Numbered from the stretch's first letter, positions 51,009 through 60,291 are shown. The stretch: 64,000 nt of DNA from Oleiagrimonas citrea (GCF_012395255.1 NZ_JAAZQD010000003.1:186001-250000), one strand, 5' to 3'. The notes: a model not told the origin generated them from the sequence alone. Translations and numbers: made by a program.

Positions 51009-51440
51009 ATGCGTCATTACGAAGTCGTGTTCCTGGTCCATCCGGACCAGAGCGAGCAGGTGCCGGCCATGGTCGAGCGCTACAAAGCGCTGATCGAAGA
51101 GCAGGGCGGCAAGATCCACCGTCTCGAGGACTGGGGCCGTCGTCAGCTGGCCTATAGCATCGAGAACCTGGCCAAGGCCCACTACGTGCTCATGAACATC
51201 GAGTGCGGCCAGGAAGTCCTGAACGAGCTGGAGTCGGGCTTCCGCTTCAACGATGCGGTTATCCGTCACCTGGTCATCAAGCGTCCCGACGCCGACACCG
51301 AGCAGTCGCCGATCCTGAAGAGCAAGGAGAAGGAAGACGCCAAGTCCAGCAGCCGCCGTCGCGACGATGACGACAGCGACAGCAAGGGCGACGACAAGTC
51401 GGATTCCGATAACGACAACGATCGCGACAGCGACGACTGA
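51009..51440 (+). CDS. rpsF: Small ribosomal subunit protein S6, with long acidic tail
   Basis: 143-residue S6; ATG preceded by AAGGAGACAAC. Residues 1-~100 are the conserved domain ([39 protein letters not shown]). The tail from ~108 is extreme: [20 protein letters not shown] followed by further Asp/Ser/Asn repeats, unlike the short E. coli tail (which receives added glutamates). First gene of rpsF-rpsR-rplI. Confidence 0.97.
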   Translation: MRHYEVVFLVHPDQSEQVPAMVERYKALIEEQGGKIHRLEDWGRRQLAYSIENLAKAHYVLMNIECGQEVLNELESGFRFNDAVIRHLVIKRPDADTEQSPILKSKEKEDAKSSSRRRDDDDSDSKGDDKSDSDNDNDRDSDD

Positions 51441-51454
51441 GCCGGGAGAGAGCC

Positions 51455-51685
51455 ATGTCCAAGTTTTTCCGCCGCCGCAAGTTCTGCCGCTTCACCGCCG
51501 AAGGCGTGAAGGAGATCGATTACAAGGATCTCAACACCCTGCGTCAGTACATCACCGAGACCGGCAAGATCGTGCCGAGCCGCATCACCGGCACCAAGGC
51601 GCGTTATCAGCGTCAGCTGGCCACCGCGGTCAAGCGCGCGCGTTTCCTGGCGCTGCTGCCGTACACCGACAGCCACGACGCCTGA
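51455..51685 (+). CDS. rpsR: Small ribosomal subunit protein S18
   Basis: 76-residue S18, binding S6 in the 30S platform. [21 protein letters not shown] and [21 protein letters not shown] are the usual signatures. GGGAGAG before the ATG; 14 nt after rpsF. A strong hairpin follows at 51699. Confidence 0.98.
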   Translation: MSKFFRRRKFCRFTAEGVKEIDYKDLNTLRQYITETGKIVPSRITGTKARYQRQLATAVKRARFLALLPYTDSHDA

Positions 51686-51698
51686 GCAACGTGCACCG

Positions 51699-51730
51699 CG
51701 CGCCGTCCGTTCGAGCGGGCGGCGCGTTTT
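51699..51730 (+). terminator. Hairpin with T run between rpsR and rplI
   Basis: 11-bp stem (one G-U) CGCGCCGTCCG/CGGGCGGCGCG with a 6-nt loop, directly followed by TTTT. Placed within the operon, it probably attenuates transcription into rplI or marks the end of the rpsF-rpsR transcript. Confidence 0.7.
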
Positions 51731-51793
51731 ACATTCGGACAACCGTCCAGGGCTGCGTCGCCTCAACGGCGCTAACGAATCGAGAGTCATCCC

Positions 51794-52240
51794 ATGGAAC
51801 TGATCCTGCTTGAGAAAGTGAAGAACCTCGGCAACCTTGGCGACAAGGTCACCGTGAAGCCGGGCTACGGCCGCAACTACCTGCTGCCGCAGGGCAAGGC
51901 CGTGCCGGCCAATGCCGAGAACCTGGCCGAGTTCGAGAAGCGTCGCGCCGAGTACGAAGCCAAGGCCAAGTCGCTGCTGGACGGCGCCGAGGGCCGCAAG
52001 GCCAAGCTCGACGGCGTCGAGCTGACCATCTCCGCCAACGCCAGCCCCGAGGGCAAGCTGTACGGCTCCGTCGGTCCGCGCGAGATCGCCGAGGCGCTGG
52101 AAGCCAAGGGCCTGGAAGCCGACAAGGGTGAGATCGTGCAGCCGGAAGGCGCGATCCGCGTCACCGGCGAGTACGAAGCCCACATCGTGCTGCACGCCGA
52201 CGTGCAGGCCACGATCAAGGTGGTCGTCAGCGGCGAATAA
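51794..52240 (+). CDS. rplI: Large ribosomal subunit protein L9
   Basis: 148-residue L9: N-terminal RNA-binding domain [36 protein letters not shown] (1-36), a central helix of alternating charge and the C-terminal domain. Length matches E. coli. Third gene of the S6 group, with a terminator 25 nt downstream. Confidence 0.98.
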   Translation: MELILLEKVKNLGNLGDKVTVKPGYGRNYLLPQGKAVPANAENLAEFEKRRAEYEAKAKSLLDGAEGRKAKLDGVELTISANASPEGKLYGSVGPREIAEALEAKGLEADKGEIVQPEGAIRVTGEYEAHIVLHADVQATIKVVVSGE

Positions 52241-52264
52241 CCGCTCACGCCATCGTGGATGCGG

Positions 52265-52295
52265 ACGGGCGCCCTCGTGGCGCCCGTTCTGTTTT
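52265..52295 (+). terminator. Intrinsic terminator of rplI
   Basis: ACGGGCGCC/CTCGT/GGCGCCCGT perfect 9-bp stem, then TCTGTTTT. Ends the ribosomal transcript before the dnaB promoter. Confidence 0.85.
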
Positions 52296-52319
52296 GGGTC
52301 GCGCGTCGCCCATACACGC

Positions 52320-52349
52320 TTTTCCACAGAAGATCACAACTTATCCACA
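52320..52349 (+). promoter_or_regulatory. Two DnaA-box-like sites upstream of dnaB
   Basis: TTTTCCACA (52320-52328) and the consensus strong DnaA box TTATCCACA (52341-52349), 21 nt apart start to start, in the same orientation, 70-95 nt before dnaB. They suggest DnaA control of the replicative helicase gene. Confidence 0.6.
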
Positions 52350-52416
52350 GACTTATTGTCTCGACATCTGCGACAGTGATTCGCATGATGAGATGTCGTC
52401 CGACAGGGATTCGAAA

Positions 52417-53808
52417 ATGCCCATGCTGCCCGAACGCAACGAATCGCCTTCTATCGAAACCTTGCGCGTGCCGCCGCACTCGATCGATGCCGAGCAGGCG
52501 GTGCTGGGTGGACTGATGCTGTCGCCGGAGGCGTTCGACCGTGTCGCCGACCGGCTCGTCGAGGACGATTTCTACCGCAGGGACCATCGCCTGATCTGGC
52601 GCGCGATCACGGGGCTGGCCGACCGCGGCATGCCGTTCGACGCGGTGACCCTGGGCGACTGGTTCGAGGCCAACGAGCTGACCGAGATGATCGGCAGTCC
52701 GGGCTATCTGGTCGAGCTGGCCAACAGCACGCCGAGCGCCGCCAACATCACCGCCTACGCCGACATCGTGCGCGAGAAGTCGGTGCTGCGGCAGCTGATC
52801 GACGCCGGTACCACCATCACCGAGGACGGCTACCGGCCGGAAGGGCGCAGCACGCAGGAAGTGCTGGAGGCGGCCGAGCAGAAAGTGTTCCACATCGCCG
52901 AGGCCGGCGCGCGCGGGCGCAAGAGCACCGTGCCGATGCGCGAGGCGGTCAAGGACGCCTTCCGTGTCCTGACCGAGCGCTATCAGAACCGCGGTCAGCT
53001 GACCGGTCTGCCGACTGGCTTCAACGATCTCGACGATCGCACCGCGGGCCTGCAGCCGTCCGATCTCATCATCGTCGCGGCGCGTCCGTCGATGGGCAAG
53101 ACCGCGTTCTCGGTCAACATCGCCGAGCACGCGGCGATCCGCAGCAAGAAGCCGGTCGTGGTGTTCTCGATGGAAATGTCGGCCTCGCAGCTGGCCTTCC
53201 GCCTGATCTCCTCGGTCGGTCGCATCCATCAGCAGAACCTGCGCAGCGGCGACCTGGCCGAGGAGGACTGGCCGCGTGTCACCTCCGCCATCACCATGCT
53301 TTCGGACGCCAAGATCTTCATCGACGACACGCCCGCGCTGTCGCCGGTGGAGCTGCGTTCGCGCGCGCGCCGTTTGCAGCGCGAGCACGGCAGTCTGGGT
53401 CTGATCGTGATCGATTACCTGCAGCTGATGCAGGTGCCCGGAAACAAGGAGAATCGCGCCACGGAAATTTCAGAAATTTCGCGTGGACTGAAGGCCCTGG
53501 CCAAGGAGCTCAGTGTTCCCGTGATCGCGCTGTCCCAGCTCAATCGTTCCCTCGAACAGCGTTCGGACAAGCGGCCGATGATGTCGGACTTGCGCGAATC
53601 GGGCGCCATCGAGCAGGACGCCGACGTGATCCTGTTCATCTACCGCGACGAGTACTACAACCCCGAATCGCCGGACAAGGGCAAGGCCGAGATCATCATC
53701 GGCAAGCAGCGTAACGGTCCGACCGGCACGGTGAAGCTGACCTTCCTGGGCCAGTACACCAAGTTCGAGAACTTCGCGCCGGAGAGCTACGAGGGCGCGT
53801 TCGAGTAA
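52417..53808 (+). CDS. dnaB: Replicative DNA helicase DnaB
   Basis: 463-residue hexameric helicase that opens the fork. ATG 52417 chosen (AGGGA upstream; 52393 also possible). N-terminal DnaG-binding domain ~20-125 (PPHSIDAEQAVLGGLML); RecA-like domain ~180-463 with Walker A ARPSMGKT, Walker B LGLIVIDYLQLM, and arginine-finger region near ESGAIEQDADVILFIYRDEYY. No intein. Follows rplI as in many gammaproteobacteria. Confidence 0.97.
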   Translation: MPMLPERNESPSIETLRVPPHSIDAEQAVLGGLMLSPEAFDRVADRLVEDDFYRRDHRLIWRAITGLADRGMPFDAVTLGDWFEANELTEMIGSPGYLVELANSTPSAANITAYADIVREKSVLRQLIDAGTTITEDGYRPEGRSTQEVLEAAEQKVFHIAEAGARGRKSTVPMREAVKDAFRVLTERYQNRGQLTGLPTGFNDLDDRTAGLQPSDLIIVAARPSMGKTAFSVNIAEHAAIRSKKPVVVFSMEMSASQLAFRLISSVGRIHQQNLRSGDLAEEDWPRVTSAITMLSDAKIFIDDTPALSPVELRSRARRLQREHGSLGLIVIDYLQLMQVPGNKENRATEISEISRGLKALAKELSVPVIALSQLNRSLEQRSDKRPMMSDLRESGAIEQDADVILFIYRDEYYNPESPDKGKAEIIIGKQRNGPTGTVKLTFLGQYTKFENFAPESYEGAFE

Positions 53809-53845
53809 CGCCGCTGCTCGCGTACATGCCGTAATTTCTGCATCC

Positions 53846-54928
53846 ATGAGCCGTCTCGCCACCGCCACCATCCATCTCGGCGCGCTGCGCCACAATCTCG
53901 CTCGCGTGTGCGAGCAGGCTGTCGGCGCGCGGGTGATGGCCGTGATCAAGGCCGATGCCTACGGACACGGACTGGAGCGCGTGGCACGCGCGCTGAGCGA
54001 TGCGGATGCGTTCGGTGTGGCCGCCATCGCCGACGGGCTGCGCTTGCGCGCGGCGGGACATCGGCAGCGCATCGTGGTGCTGTCCGGGCCGGACAGTCCA
54101 GCCGATCTGGCCGAGATGCGGCGGCTGAATCTGGACGCGGTGATCCATCATGACAGCCAGCTGGCGTGGCTGGCCGCCGATGCCGATCCGCGACCGCTAC
54201 GAGTCTGGCTGAAGGTCGATTCGGGCATGCATCGACTGGGTTTTCCCGCCGCGCGTGTCGCGCAGGTGCACGCGCAGCTGGCGGCGATGTCCAACGTCGA
54301 CGACGAAATCGTGCTGATGACGCACTTCGCCGCGTCCGACGAATTCGAGAATCCGCTGACGCACGCGCAGATCGAACAGTTCGAGCAGGCCGTCGCCGGG
54401 TTGCCCGGGCCGCGTGCGCTGTCCAATTCCGCCGGCGTGCTGGGCTGGCCTGGCGCGCGTGGCGACTGGGTGCGCGTAGGCGGGCTGCTGTACGGGCTTT
54501 CGGTGGTCGAGGGCAAGACCGGCGCCGACTTCGGCTATCGTCCGGCGATGACCCTGCGCACACGGCTGATTGCCGTGAACGAGCTGAAGAAGGGCGAGCG
54601 CGTCGGCTACGCCGCGACCTGGGCCGCGCCCGAGGACATGCGCATTGGCGTGGCCGCCATCGGCTACGGTGACGGCTACCCGCGCAGCGCCGGTTCCGGA
54701 ACGCCGGTGCGCATCCGCGGCGTGGACAGCGCCATTGTCGGTCGCGTGTCGATGGACCTGATCACGCTGGATCTGCGTGACGTGCCCGATGCCGAAGTCG
54801 GCGATGAGGTGACGTTGTGGAGCGCGAATCTTCCAGCCGAGCGTATTGCGGCGGCGGCGGGAAGCATCAGCTATGAGCTGACCTGCGGCATGACCCGACG
54901 CGTATTGTTCGTCGAAGACGACGCCTGA
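53846..54928 (+). CDS. alr: Alanine racemase
   Basis: 360-residue PLP enzyme making D-alanine for peptidoglycan. PLP lysine K35 in VMAVIKADAYGHG; the catalytic tyrosine is in KKGERVGYAATWAAP; AIGYGDGYPRSAGSG and GRVSMDLITLDL are conserved. 37 nt after dnaB, same strand. Confidence 0.95.
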   Translation: MSRLATATIHLGALRHNLARVCEQAVGARVMAVIKADAYGHGLERVARALSDADAFGVAAIADGLRLRAAGHRQRIVVLSGPDSPADLAEMRRLNLDAVIHHDSQLAWLAADADPRPLRVWLKVDSGMHRLGFPAARVAQVHAQLAAMSNVDDEIVLMTHFAASDEFENPLTHAQIEQFEQAVAGLPGPRALSNSAGVLGWPGARGDWVRVGGLLYGLSVVEGKTGADFGYRPAMTLRTRLIAVNELKKGERVGYAATWAAPEDMRIGVAAIGYGDGYPRSAGSGTPVRIRGVDSAIVGRVSMDLITLDLRDVPDAEVGDEVTLWSANLPAERIAAAAGSISYELTCGMTRRVLFVEDDA

Positions 54929-55038
54929 TCGCAGTCGCTGCGTATCGCCTGCTGCGACGTACTCGCGCTATCGTGCCGCAGGTCCGCGCGGGAACCCTGT
55001 TCCGTCCGCGCCGTTTCAGAGCATTCACGAGGATATCC

Positions 55039-56427
55039 ATGGCCAAGGCCAAGACCGCCTACGTCTGCGGCGACTGCGGCGCCGAATACACCAAGTGGCA
55101 GGGCCAGTGCGTGGCTTGTGGCGCCTGGAACACGCTGAGCGAATTCGTGGTGCAGCCGGCTTCGGCGGGCAAGAAGGAAAGCGTGGGCGCGCGTCGCGAC
55201 GGCTATGCCGGCGCCAACACCGAGGCGGCCAAGGTGATGCCGCTGACCGAGGTCGCCGCCGAGGTCGAGTCGCGCACCCTGACCGGCATCGGCGAACTGG
55301 ATCGCGTGCTGGGCGGCGGCCTGGTCGACGGCTCGGTGGTACTGATCGGCGGCGATCCCGGTATCGGCAAGTCTACGCTGCTCCTGCAGATGCTGGGTAC
55401 GATCGGCGCGAAGCTGCCGGGCGTGTACGTCACCGGCGAGGAATCGCTGGGGCAGGTGGCCTCGCGCGCACAGCGGCTCGGCCTGTCGCTGGAACCGCTG
55501 CAGGCGCTGGCCGAGACCGGCATCGAGCGTATTCTCGACCAGGTCCAGCACAGCAAGCCGCGCGTGCTCATCATCGATTCGATCCAGACCATCTGGACCG
55601 ACCTGCTGACCGCCGCGCCGGGCTCGGTCAGCCAGGTGCGCGAGTCGGCGGCCAAGCTGACGCGATTCGCCAAGCAGACCGGCACCAGCGTGCTGCTGGT
55701 CGGCCACGTGACCAAGGAGGGCGGTATTGCCGGCCCACGCGTGCTCGAGCACATGGTCGACGCGGTGCTGTATTTCGAGGGCGAGTCCGGCAGCCGCTTC
55801 CGCGTGCTGCGTGCGTTCAAGAACCGCTTCGGCGCGGTCAACGAGCTGGGCGTGTTCGCGATGTCCGACAAGGGCCTGCGCGAGGTGCCGAATCCGTCGG
55901 CGATCTTCCTGTCCGCACATGCCTCGCCGACGCCGGGCAGCGCGATCATGGTCACGCGCGAAGGCACGCGGCCGTTGCTGGTGGAAGTCCAGGCGTTGGT
56001 CGATCAGTCCTCGCTGGGCAATCCGCGACGTGTGGCACTGGGCCTGGAGCAGAATCGTCTGGCGATGCTGCTGGCGGTGCTGCACCGGCATGGCGGCGTC
56101 GCGGCCTACGACCAGGACGTGTTCGTCAACGTGGTCGGCGGCATTCGTGTGCAGGAGACGGCGGCTGATTTGCCGGTGCTGCTGGCCGTGCGCTCGTCGC
56201 TGCGCGACCGACCGCTGCCGGACAAGACCGTCGCCTTCGGTGAGGTCGGGCTGTCGGGCGAGATCCGCCCGGTGCCGAACGGCGAGGAACGGTTGAAGGA
56301 AGCGGCGCACCACGGTTTTCTGCGTGCCATCGTGCCCAAGGCGAACTTGCCCAAGAAGAAGCAAATCGGCGACATGCAGATCATCGGTGTGGAGCGCCTG
56401 TCCGAAGCCCTCGACGCGGCGGGCTGA
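55039..56427 (+). CDS. radA: DNA repair protein RadA
   Basis: 462-residue RecA-like branch-migration ATPase. Zinc finger at the N-terminus: CGDCGAEYTKWQGQCVACGAW. Walker A GGDPGIGKST, KNRFG motif (AFKNRFGAVNELG), and the C-terminal Lon-like domain (VVGGIRVQETAADLPVLLAV). Start ATG 55039 with GAGGAT upstream. Co-directional with alr, 110 nt away. Confidence 0.96.
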   Translation: MAKAKTAYVCGDCGAEYTKWQGQCVACGAWNTLSEFVVQPASAGKKESVGARRDGYAGANTEAAKVMPLTEVAAEVESRTLTGIGELDRVLGGGLVDGSVVLIGGDPGIGKSTLLLQMLGTIGAKLPGVYVTGEESLGQVASRAQRLGLSLEPLQALAETGIERILDQVQHSKPRVLIIDSIQTIWTDLLTAAPGSVSQVRESAAKLTRFAKQTGTSVLLVGHVTKEGGIAGPRVLEHMVDAVLYFEGESGSRFRVLRAFKNRFGAVNELGVFAMSDKGLREVPNPSAIFLSAHASPTPGSAIMVTREGTRPLLVEVQALVDQSSLGNPRRVALGLEQNRLAMLLAVLHRHGGVAAYDQDVFVNVVGGIRVQETAADLPVLLAVRSSLRDRPLPDKTVAFGEVGLSGEIRPVPNGEERLKEAAHHGFLRAIVPKANLPKKKQIGDMQIIGVERLSEALDAAG

Positions 56428-56481
56428 GCCGTGAAGGGCCCTCCGCGAGCGGTTTCGATATCGGCGTGATACAGCTGGCGG

Positions 56482-57282
56482 TCAGGTCAGCGGGCGATGC
56501 AGGATCAGTTCGAGTACGAACTTCGTGCCGAAGAACGCCAGCATCAGCACGGCCATGCCGATCAGGGTCAGGTTGACCGCGCGCATGCCGCGCCAGCCGA
56601 ACTTCCAGCGACCCCAGAGTAGGGCGCCGAACACCAGCCAGGCGATGATCGACAGCACGGTCTTCTGCACCAGGTGCTGGCCGAACAGGTTGTGCACGAA
56701 CACGATGCCGGTGAACAGGGTCAGCGTCAGCAGGGTGAAGCCGGCGTGGATCAGGCGGAACAGCAGGGTTTCGGTCAGCGTCAGCGGCGGCAGCGCGCGC
56801 AGCCAGTGACCGAACTGACTGCGTCGCAGGGCGTGCTCCTGCACGGCCAGCAGGATCGCCAGGACAGCGGCGATGGACAGTACGCCGAAGGCGAGCAGGG
56901 CGACGGTGACGTGCAGCTTGATCTGCCAGTCCATCGGCATCGGCCGCGTGGGCGGAGCAAGGAACACGTCGACAGCCAGCAGCAGTGCACTCAGCGGAAA
57001 CACGATCACACCGAGTCCGGCGACCGGGCGCGAGAGATTGACCAGCAGCGTCAGCGCCGACACCACCCAGGCCACCAGCGACAGCGCGGCGAAGAAGTGC
57101 AGATCCAGCGCGCCGCGATGGATGCCCAGCAACACGGCGGCATGCGCCAGCACGGCCAGCACCGCCATGCTCATGGCGGCGCGAGTCAGGGGCTTGCCCG
57201 TACTCAGCAGCGGCCGCGCCAGGGCGGCGGCGGCCCCGAGATACAGGACGATGGCGAGCAGCGCGGAAATGGTCTTCAACAT
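56482..57282 (-). CDS. CcsA/YpjD-type inner-membrane protein
   Basis: 266-residue protein of eight helices from the cytochrome c assembly CcsA superfamily: IKLHVTVALLAFGVLSIAAVLAI, TETLLFRLIHAGFTLLTLTLFTG, QKTVLSIIAWLVFGALLWGRWKFGW. Histidines on helices H-x-x-x (LHVTV, LIHAGF, FVHNLF) could bind heme. In related genomes such genes stand beside ffh; the radA/57 kb context does not show it. Convergent with radA. Confidence 0.85.
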   Translation of the reverse strand: MLKTISALLAIVLYLGAAAALARPLLSTGKPLTRAAMSMAVLAVLAHAAVLLGIHRGALDLHFFAALSLVAWVVSALTLLVNLSRPVAGLGVIVFPLSALLLAVDVFLAPPTRPMPMDWQIKLHVTVALLAFGVLSIAAVLAILLAVQEHALRRSQFGHWLRALPPLTLTETLLFRLIHAGFTLLTLTLFTGIVFVHNLFGQHLVQKTVLSIIAWLVFGALLWGRWKFGWRGMRAVNLTLIGMAVLMLAFFGTKFVLELILHRPLT

Positions 57283-57415
57283 GACGCGCAAGTGTCGCAC
57301 AGCGATTCGGTCCCGTGAATGGCTTGCAGGCGGCGGCCGTGCAGGTGTCGTGGTTTGCGTCGTCGTCGGACGCGCTGCGCGGGTGATGACGGGTCGTTCC
57401 CGGAGGCACTTGCAA

Positions 57416-57444
57416 TATTTAGATATTTGTCTAATTATCTAGAT
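57416..57444. promoter_or_regulatory. AT-rich inverted repeat upstream of sdpR-like gene
   Basis: TTTAGATA (57418-57425) and TATCTAGA (57436-57443) are complementary at 7 of 8 positions across a 10-nt spacer, 22 nt before the start codon, in a sharply AT-rich island. A likely auto-operator for the ArsR/SdpR repressor. Confidence 0.5.
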
Positions 57445-57465
57445 GTATTCGACGAGCGCTCTTCC

Positions 57466-57753
57466 ATGAAACAGCAGGAAGTCTTCAAGGCCATGGCCGA
57501 TCCGACACGACGCGCGATCCTGAAGCGCCTGCAGGATGGCGCGCTGACGGCTGGTGAGATCGGCGAGACCTTCGACATCACGGCGGCCTCGCTCTCGCAT
57601 CATTTCGCTGTACTCAAGCGCGCCGACCTGGTGCGCACCGAGCGGCGTGGTCAGTTCATCGTCTATTCGCTCAACAGCACCGTGTTCGAGGATCTCGCGC
57701 GGATGCTTTTCGACCTGTTCCCCGGGCGGGGGCGGTCCGGAGACCAGTCATGA
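57466..57753 (+). CDS. ArsR-family repressor, SdpR-like
   Basis: 95-residue winged-helix repressor: EVFKAMADPTRRAILKRLQDGALTAGEI, FDITAASLSHHFAVLKRADLVR and RRGQFIVYSLNSTVFEDL. No metal-binding CxC, so it is of the SdpR/autorepressor type. Overlaps the SdpI-like gene by 4 nt (ATGA). In B. subtilis SdpR is released from DNA by the membrane protein SdpI. Confidence 0.92.
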   Translation: MKQQEVFKAMADPTRRAILKRLQDGALTAGEIGETFDITAASLSHHFAVLKRADLVRTERRGQFIVYSLNSTVFEDLARMLFDLFPGRGRSGDQS

Positions 57754-58400
57754 AATTCCATCGCAGTGTGTGGGTCACGGTGTCCTTCCTGATTATCGGT
57801 GCCGTTGCGGCCTGGTGGCTGTGGCCGGAGCTGCCGGCGCGTGTGCCGTCGCACTGGAACGCCGCGGGCGAGGTCGACCGAACCATGCCGCGCCTGTGGG
57901 CAGCGCTGTTCCCGATACTGACCGTGGCCGGGTTCGCGGCGCTGAGCTGGCTGCTGGCGTTCATTTCACCGAACCGCTACCGCGTCGGCGCCTTTGCCTC
58001 GGTCTATTTCGGCCTGATGTTGGCGATCCAGGGGTTCGTGCTGGTGCTGGGCATCTGCATGCTGCTGTTCGGCGCGGGCTACCCGCTGCCGATGCCGAAA
58101 GTCGCGGTGCTGGGCCTTGGAGCGTTGTTCACGATCCTGGGCAACTACATGGGCAAACTGCGGCGCAACTTCTTCATCGGCATTCGCACGCCGTGGACCA
58201 TCGCCAGCGAAGCGACGTGGGAGCGCACGCATCGATTGGGTGGCAAGCTGTTCGTGCTGGCCGGCTTGACGATGCTGGTGGGGACGCTGTTCGGCATGCC
58301 GTTCCCGCTCGCGATGGGGGTGCTCCTGGTCGCCGGACTCTTTCCGGCGCTGTATTCCTACGTGATCTACCGGCGCGTCGAGGGACCGCCGCACGACTGA
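57750..58400 (+). CDS. SdpI-family membrane protein
   Basis: 216-residue protein with about six helices. Landmarks: PARVPSHWNAAGEVDRTMPR and NYMGKLRRNFFIGIRTPWTIASEATWERTHR, the DUF1648 and SdpI signatures. In Bacillus SdpI gives immunity to the SDP peptide and sequesters SdpR. No SDP-type toxin gene is near, so the ligand here is unknown. Confidence 0.92.
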   Translation: MKFHRSVWVTVSFLIIGAVAAWWLWPELPARVPSHWNAAGEVDRTMPRLWAALFPILTVAGFAALSWLLAFISPNRYRVGAFASVYFGLMLAIQGFVLVLGICMLLFGAGYPLPMPKVAVLGLGALFTILGNYMGKLRRNFFIGIRTPWTIASEATWERTHRLGGKLFVLAGLTMLVGTLFGMPFPLAMGVLLVAGLFPALYSYVIYRRVEGPPHD

Positions 58401-58447
58401 CGCGATGCTGCGGCTCGCGACGTCCTCCATTTCCAGGGAGTCTTTTG

Positions 58448-59797
58448 ATGAAACGTCTTGCCTTTCTGGCGGCCTGTCTTGTCGCCTTGCCGTCCTTCGC
58501 TCAGTCCGTTCCGAACTGCATGCAGCGCTCGCAGCAACTGCTGGATGCACTGAAGGCGCACAACTACGCGGCAGCCACCAAGCACTTCGATGCGCAGGTG
58601 GCTGCGGTGGTTACGCCCGATCGTCTCGAGCAGGTGTGGGCGCGCGGGCTGCCGATGCGCTTCGGCGACTACGACGGCCTCGCCAAGGGGCAGGCGCCGA
58701 AGCGGCAGCCCGACGGGGTGATCGTGACACCGTTGCACTTCGCGCGCGGTTGGTTCCACATGCGCGTGACCTGCAATGCGAAGGGCGCGATCTCCGGGTT
58801 CCGGTTCCTGCCTGGGCGGACCGCACGTCCGGGCGAGGCGGAACATGCCGGACCGAAGGCCGCGCATGGCGACTGGGGCACGAGCACGCCGATCGAGGTG
58901 ACGTCGCCGTGGGGACCGCTACCGGGGTTGCTGACGCTGCCCAAGGGGAAGGGGCCGTTCCCGGCGGTGGTGCTGGTCGGCGGTTCGGGACCGCACGACT
59001 ACGATGAGGCGATCGGCCCGAACAAGCCGTTCCGCGACATCGCGCGCGGACTGGCCGCGCATGGCATCGCCTCGTTGCGCTACGACAAGCGGACCTACGC
59101 CTTTCCGCAGCGCAGCGAGCGCGACATGCGCATGACCATCGACAAGGAGGTCACGGACGATGCGATCACGGCGGCGCATCAGCTGGCTTCCCACGCGAAC
59201 ATCGATTTGCGCCGCGTGTTTCTGGTCGGGCACAGTCTGGGCGCGATGCTGGCGCCGCGCATTGGTCGACGCGATCCGTCGCTGGCCGGTCTGGTCCTGT
59301 TGGCCGCGCCGGCGCGTTCGCTTCTTACGGTCATTGGTGAGCAAACGCGTGAACTCGGTCCGGGGCGCGGGCTGTCGCCGCAGCGCATCGCGAAGGCCGA
59401 GGCCGCACGCCGCGACGAACGCAAGTTGCTGGCCAGCGCCGATCCTGCGCATCCGCCGAAGGGGCGCTATCTGCATGCGCCGCAGAGCTACTGGATGAGT
59501 CTGCGCGACTACGACCAGGTCGCGGTGGCGCGCTCGTTGCACATGCCGATGCTGTTCTTGCAGGGCAAGGCGGACTTCCAGGTATCGCCCACGCACGACT
59601 TCGCACGCTGGAAGCAGGTGTTCGCCAACGATCCGGCCGTGCATTTCCAGGCCTATCCGGGGCTCAGTCATCTGTTCATGCACGCCGGCAAGACGCGCAC
59701 GGTGGCCGATTACATGAAGCCCAGGCACGTGGCGCCGAAGGTAATCGACGACATGGCGGCCTGGATTCTGAAGCAGTCGCCGCGCACGGCGCATTGA
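58448..59797 (+). CDS. Exported alpha/beta hydrolase with N-terminal DUF3887-type domain
   Basis: 449-residue secreted hydrolase; signal peptide KRLAFLAACLVALPSFA; AGGGAG upstream. Residues ~25-120 are a small DUF3887-like domain (NYAAATKHFDAQVAAVVTPDRLEQVW), then the hydrolase: oxyanion VVLVGGSGPHDYDE, nucleophile in LVGHSLGAML, acid in LFLQGKADFQV and histidine in YPGLSHLF. Substrate unknown. 47 nt after the SdpI-like gene. Confidence 0.86.
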   Translation: MKRLAFLAACLVALPSFAQSVPNCMQRSQQLLDALKAHNYAAATKHFDAQVAAVVTPDRLEQVWARGLPMRFGDYDGLAKGQAPKRQPDGVIVTPLHFARGWFHMRVTCNAKGAISGFRFLPGRTARPGEAEHAGPKAAHGDWGTSTPIEVTSPWGPLPGLLTLPKGKGPFPAVVLVGGSGPHDYDEAIGPNKPFRDIARGLAAHGIASLRYDKRTYAFPQRSERDMRMTIDKEVTDDAITAAHQLASHANIDLRRVFLVGHSLGAMLAPRIGRRDPSLAGLVLLAAPARSLLTVIGEQTRELGPGRGLSPQRIAKAEAARRDERKLLASADPAHPPKGRYLHAPQSYWMSLRDYDQVAVARSLHMPMLFLQGKADFQVSPTHDFARWKQVFANDPAVHFQAYPGLSHLFMHAGKTRTVADYMKPRHVAPKVIDDMAAWILKQSPRTAH

Positions 59798-59803
59798 CGG
59801 CGT

Positions 59804-60271
59804 TCAGTCGCGCGGCGGCGCCGGCAGCCGCGCGTTGCGCTGGAAGCTGAAGATCAGGTTGGTCTCGATGTGCGCGACTTCCTTGCGCGTGGTGAAGGCG
59901 TCCAGGGCGAAATCGCGCAGGCGCTGGCTGTCGCGCACAGCCACGTGCACCAGGAAGTCGTTGCCGCCGGCCACGTGCCAGAAGCTGAGTACTTCCGGCA
60001 GCGTCTTCAAGTACGTGTCGAACGCGGCGACGTCGGTGCGCGCATGGCGTTCCAGGCGCACGCTGATCATCGCCTGCAGGCCGATGCCCAGCGCCTGCGG
60101 GTCGATTTCAGCGTGGTAGCCCTGGATCACGCCGCTCTCGCGCAGACGGCGCACGCGCTCCAGGGCGGTCGACGGCGCGACGCCGACTTTCTCGGCCAGC
60201 GTCTTGTTGGGCAGCCGAGCGTTCTTTCGCAGTGCGTCGAGAAGGGCGTAATCGATTCGATCGAGTTGCAT
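59804..60271 (-). CDS. Lrp/AsnC-family regulator
   Basis: 155-residue regulator: N-terminal helix-turn-helix (LDRIDYALLDALRKNARLPNKTLAEKVGVAPSTALERVRRL) and a C-terminal amino-acid-sensing RAM domain (~65-150). Divergent from the PLP gene at 60369, with a palindrome in between. This is the layout of MdeR/mdeA in Pseudomonas putida, so control of the neighbour by amino acids is inferred. Confidence 0.92.
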   Translation of the reverse strand: MQLDRIDYALLDALRKNARLPNKTLAEKVGVAPSTALERVRRLRESGVIQGYHAEIDPQALGIGLQAMISVRLERHARTDVAAFDTYLKTLPEVLSFWHVAGGNDFLVHVAVRDSQRLRDFALDAFTTRKEVAHIETNLIFSFQRNARLPAPPRD

Positions 60272-60272
60272 G

Positions 60273-60291
60273 TTTCGCACCACTTGCGAAA
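60273..60291. promoter_or_regulatory. Inverted repeat between the Lrp and PLP-enzyme genes
   Basis: TTTCGCA-N5-TGCGAAA, a perfect 7-bp dyad in the divergent intergenic region; likely Lrp-family binding site. Confidence 0.5.
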
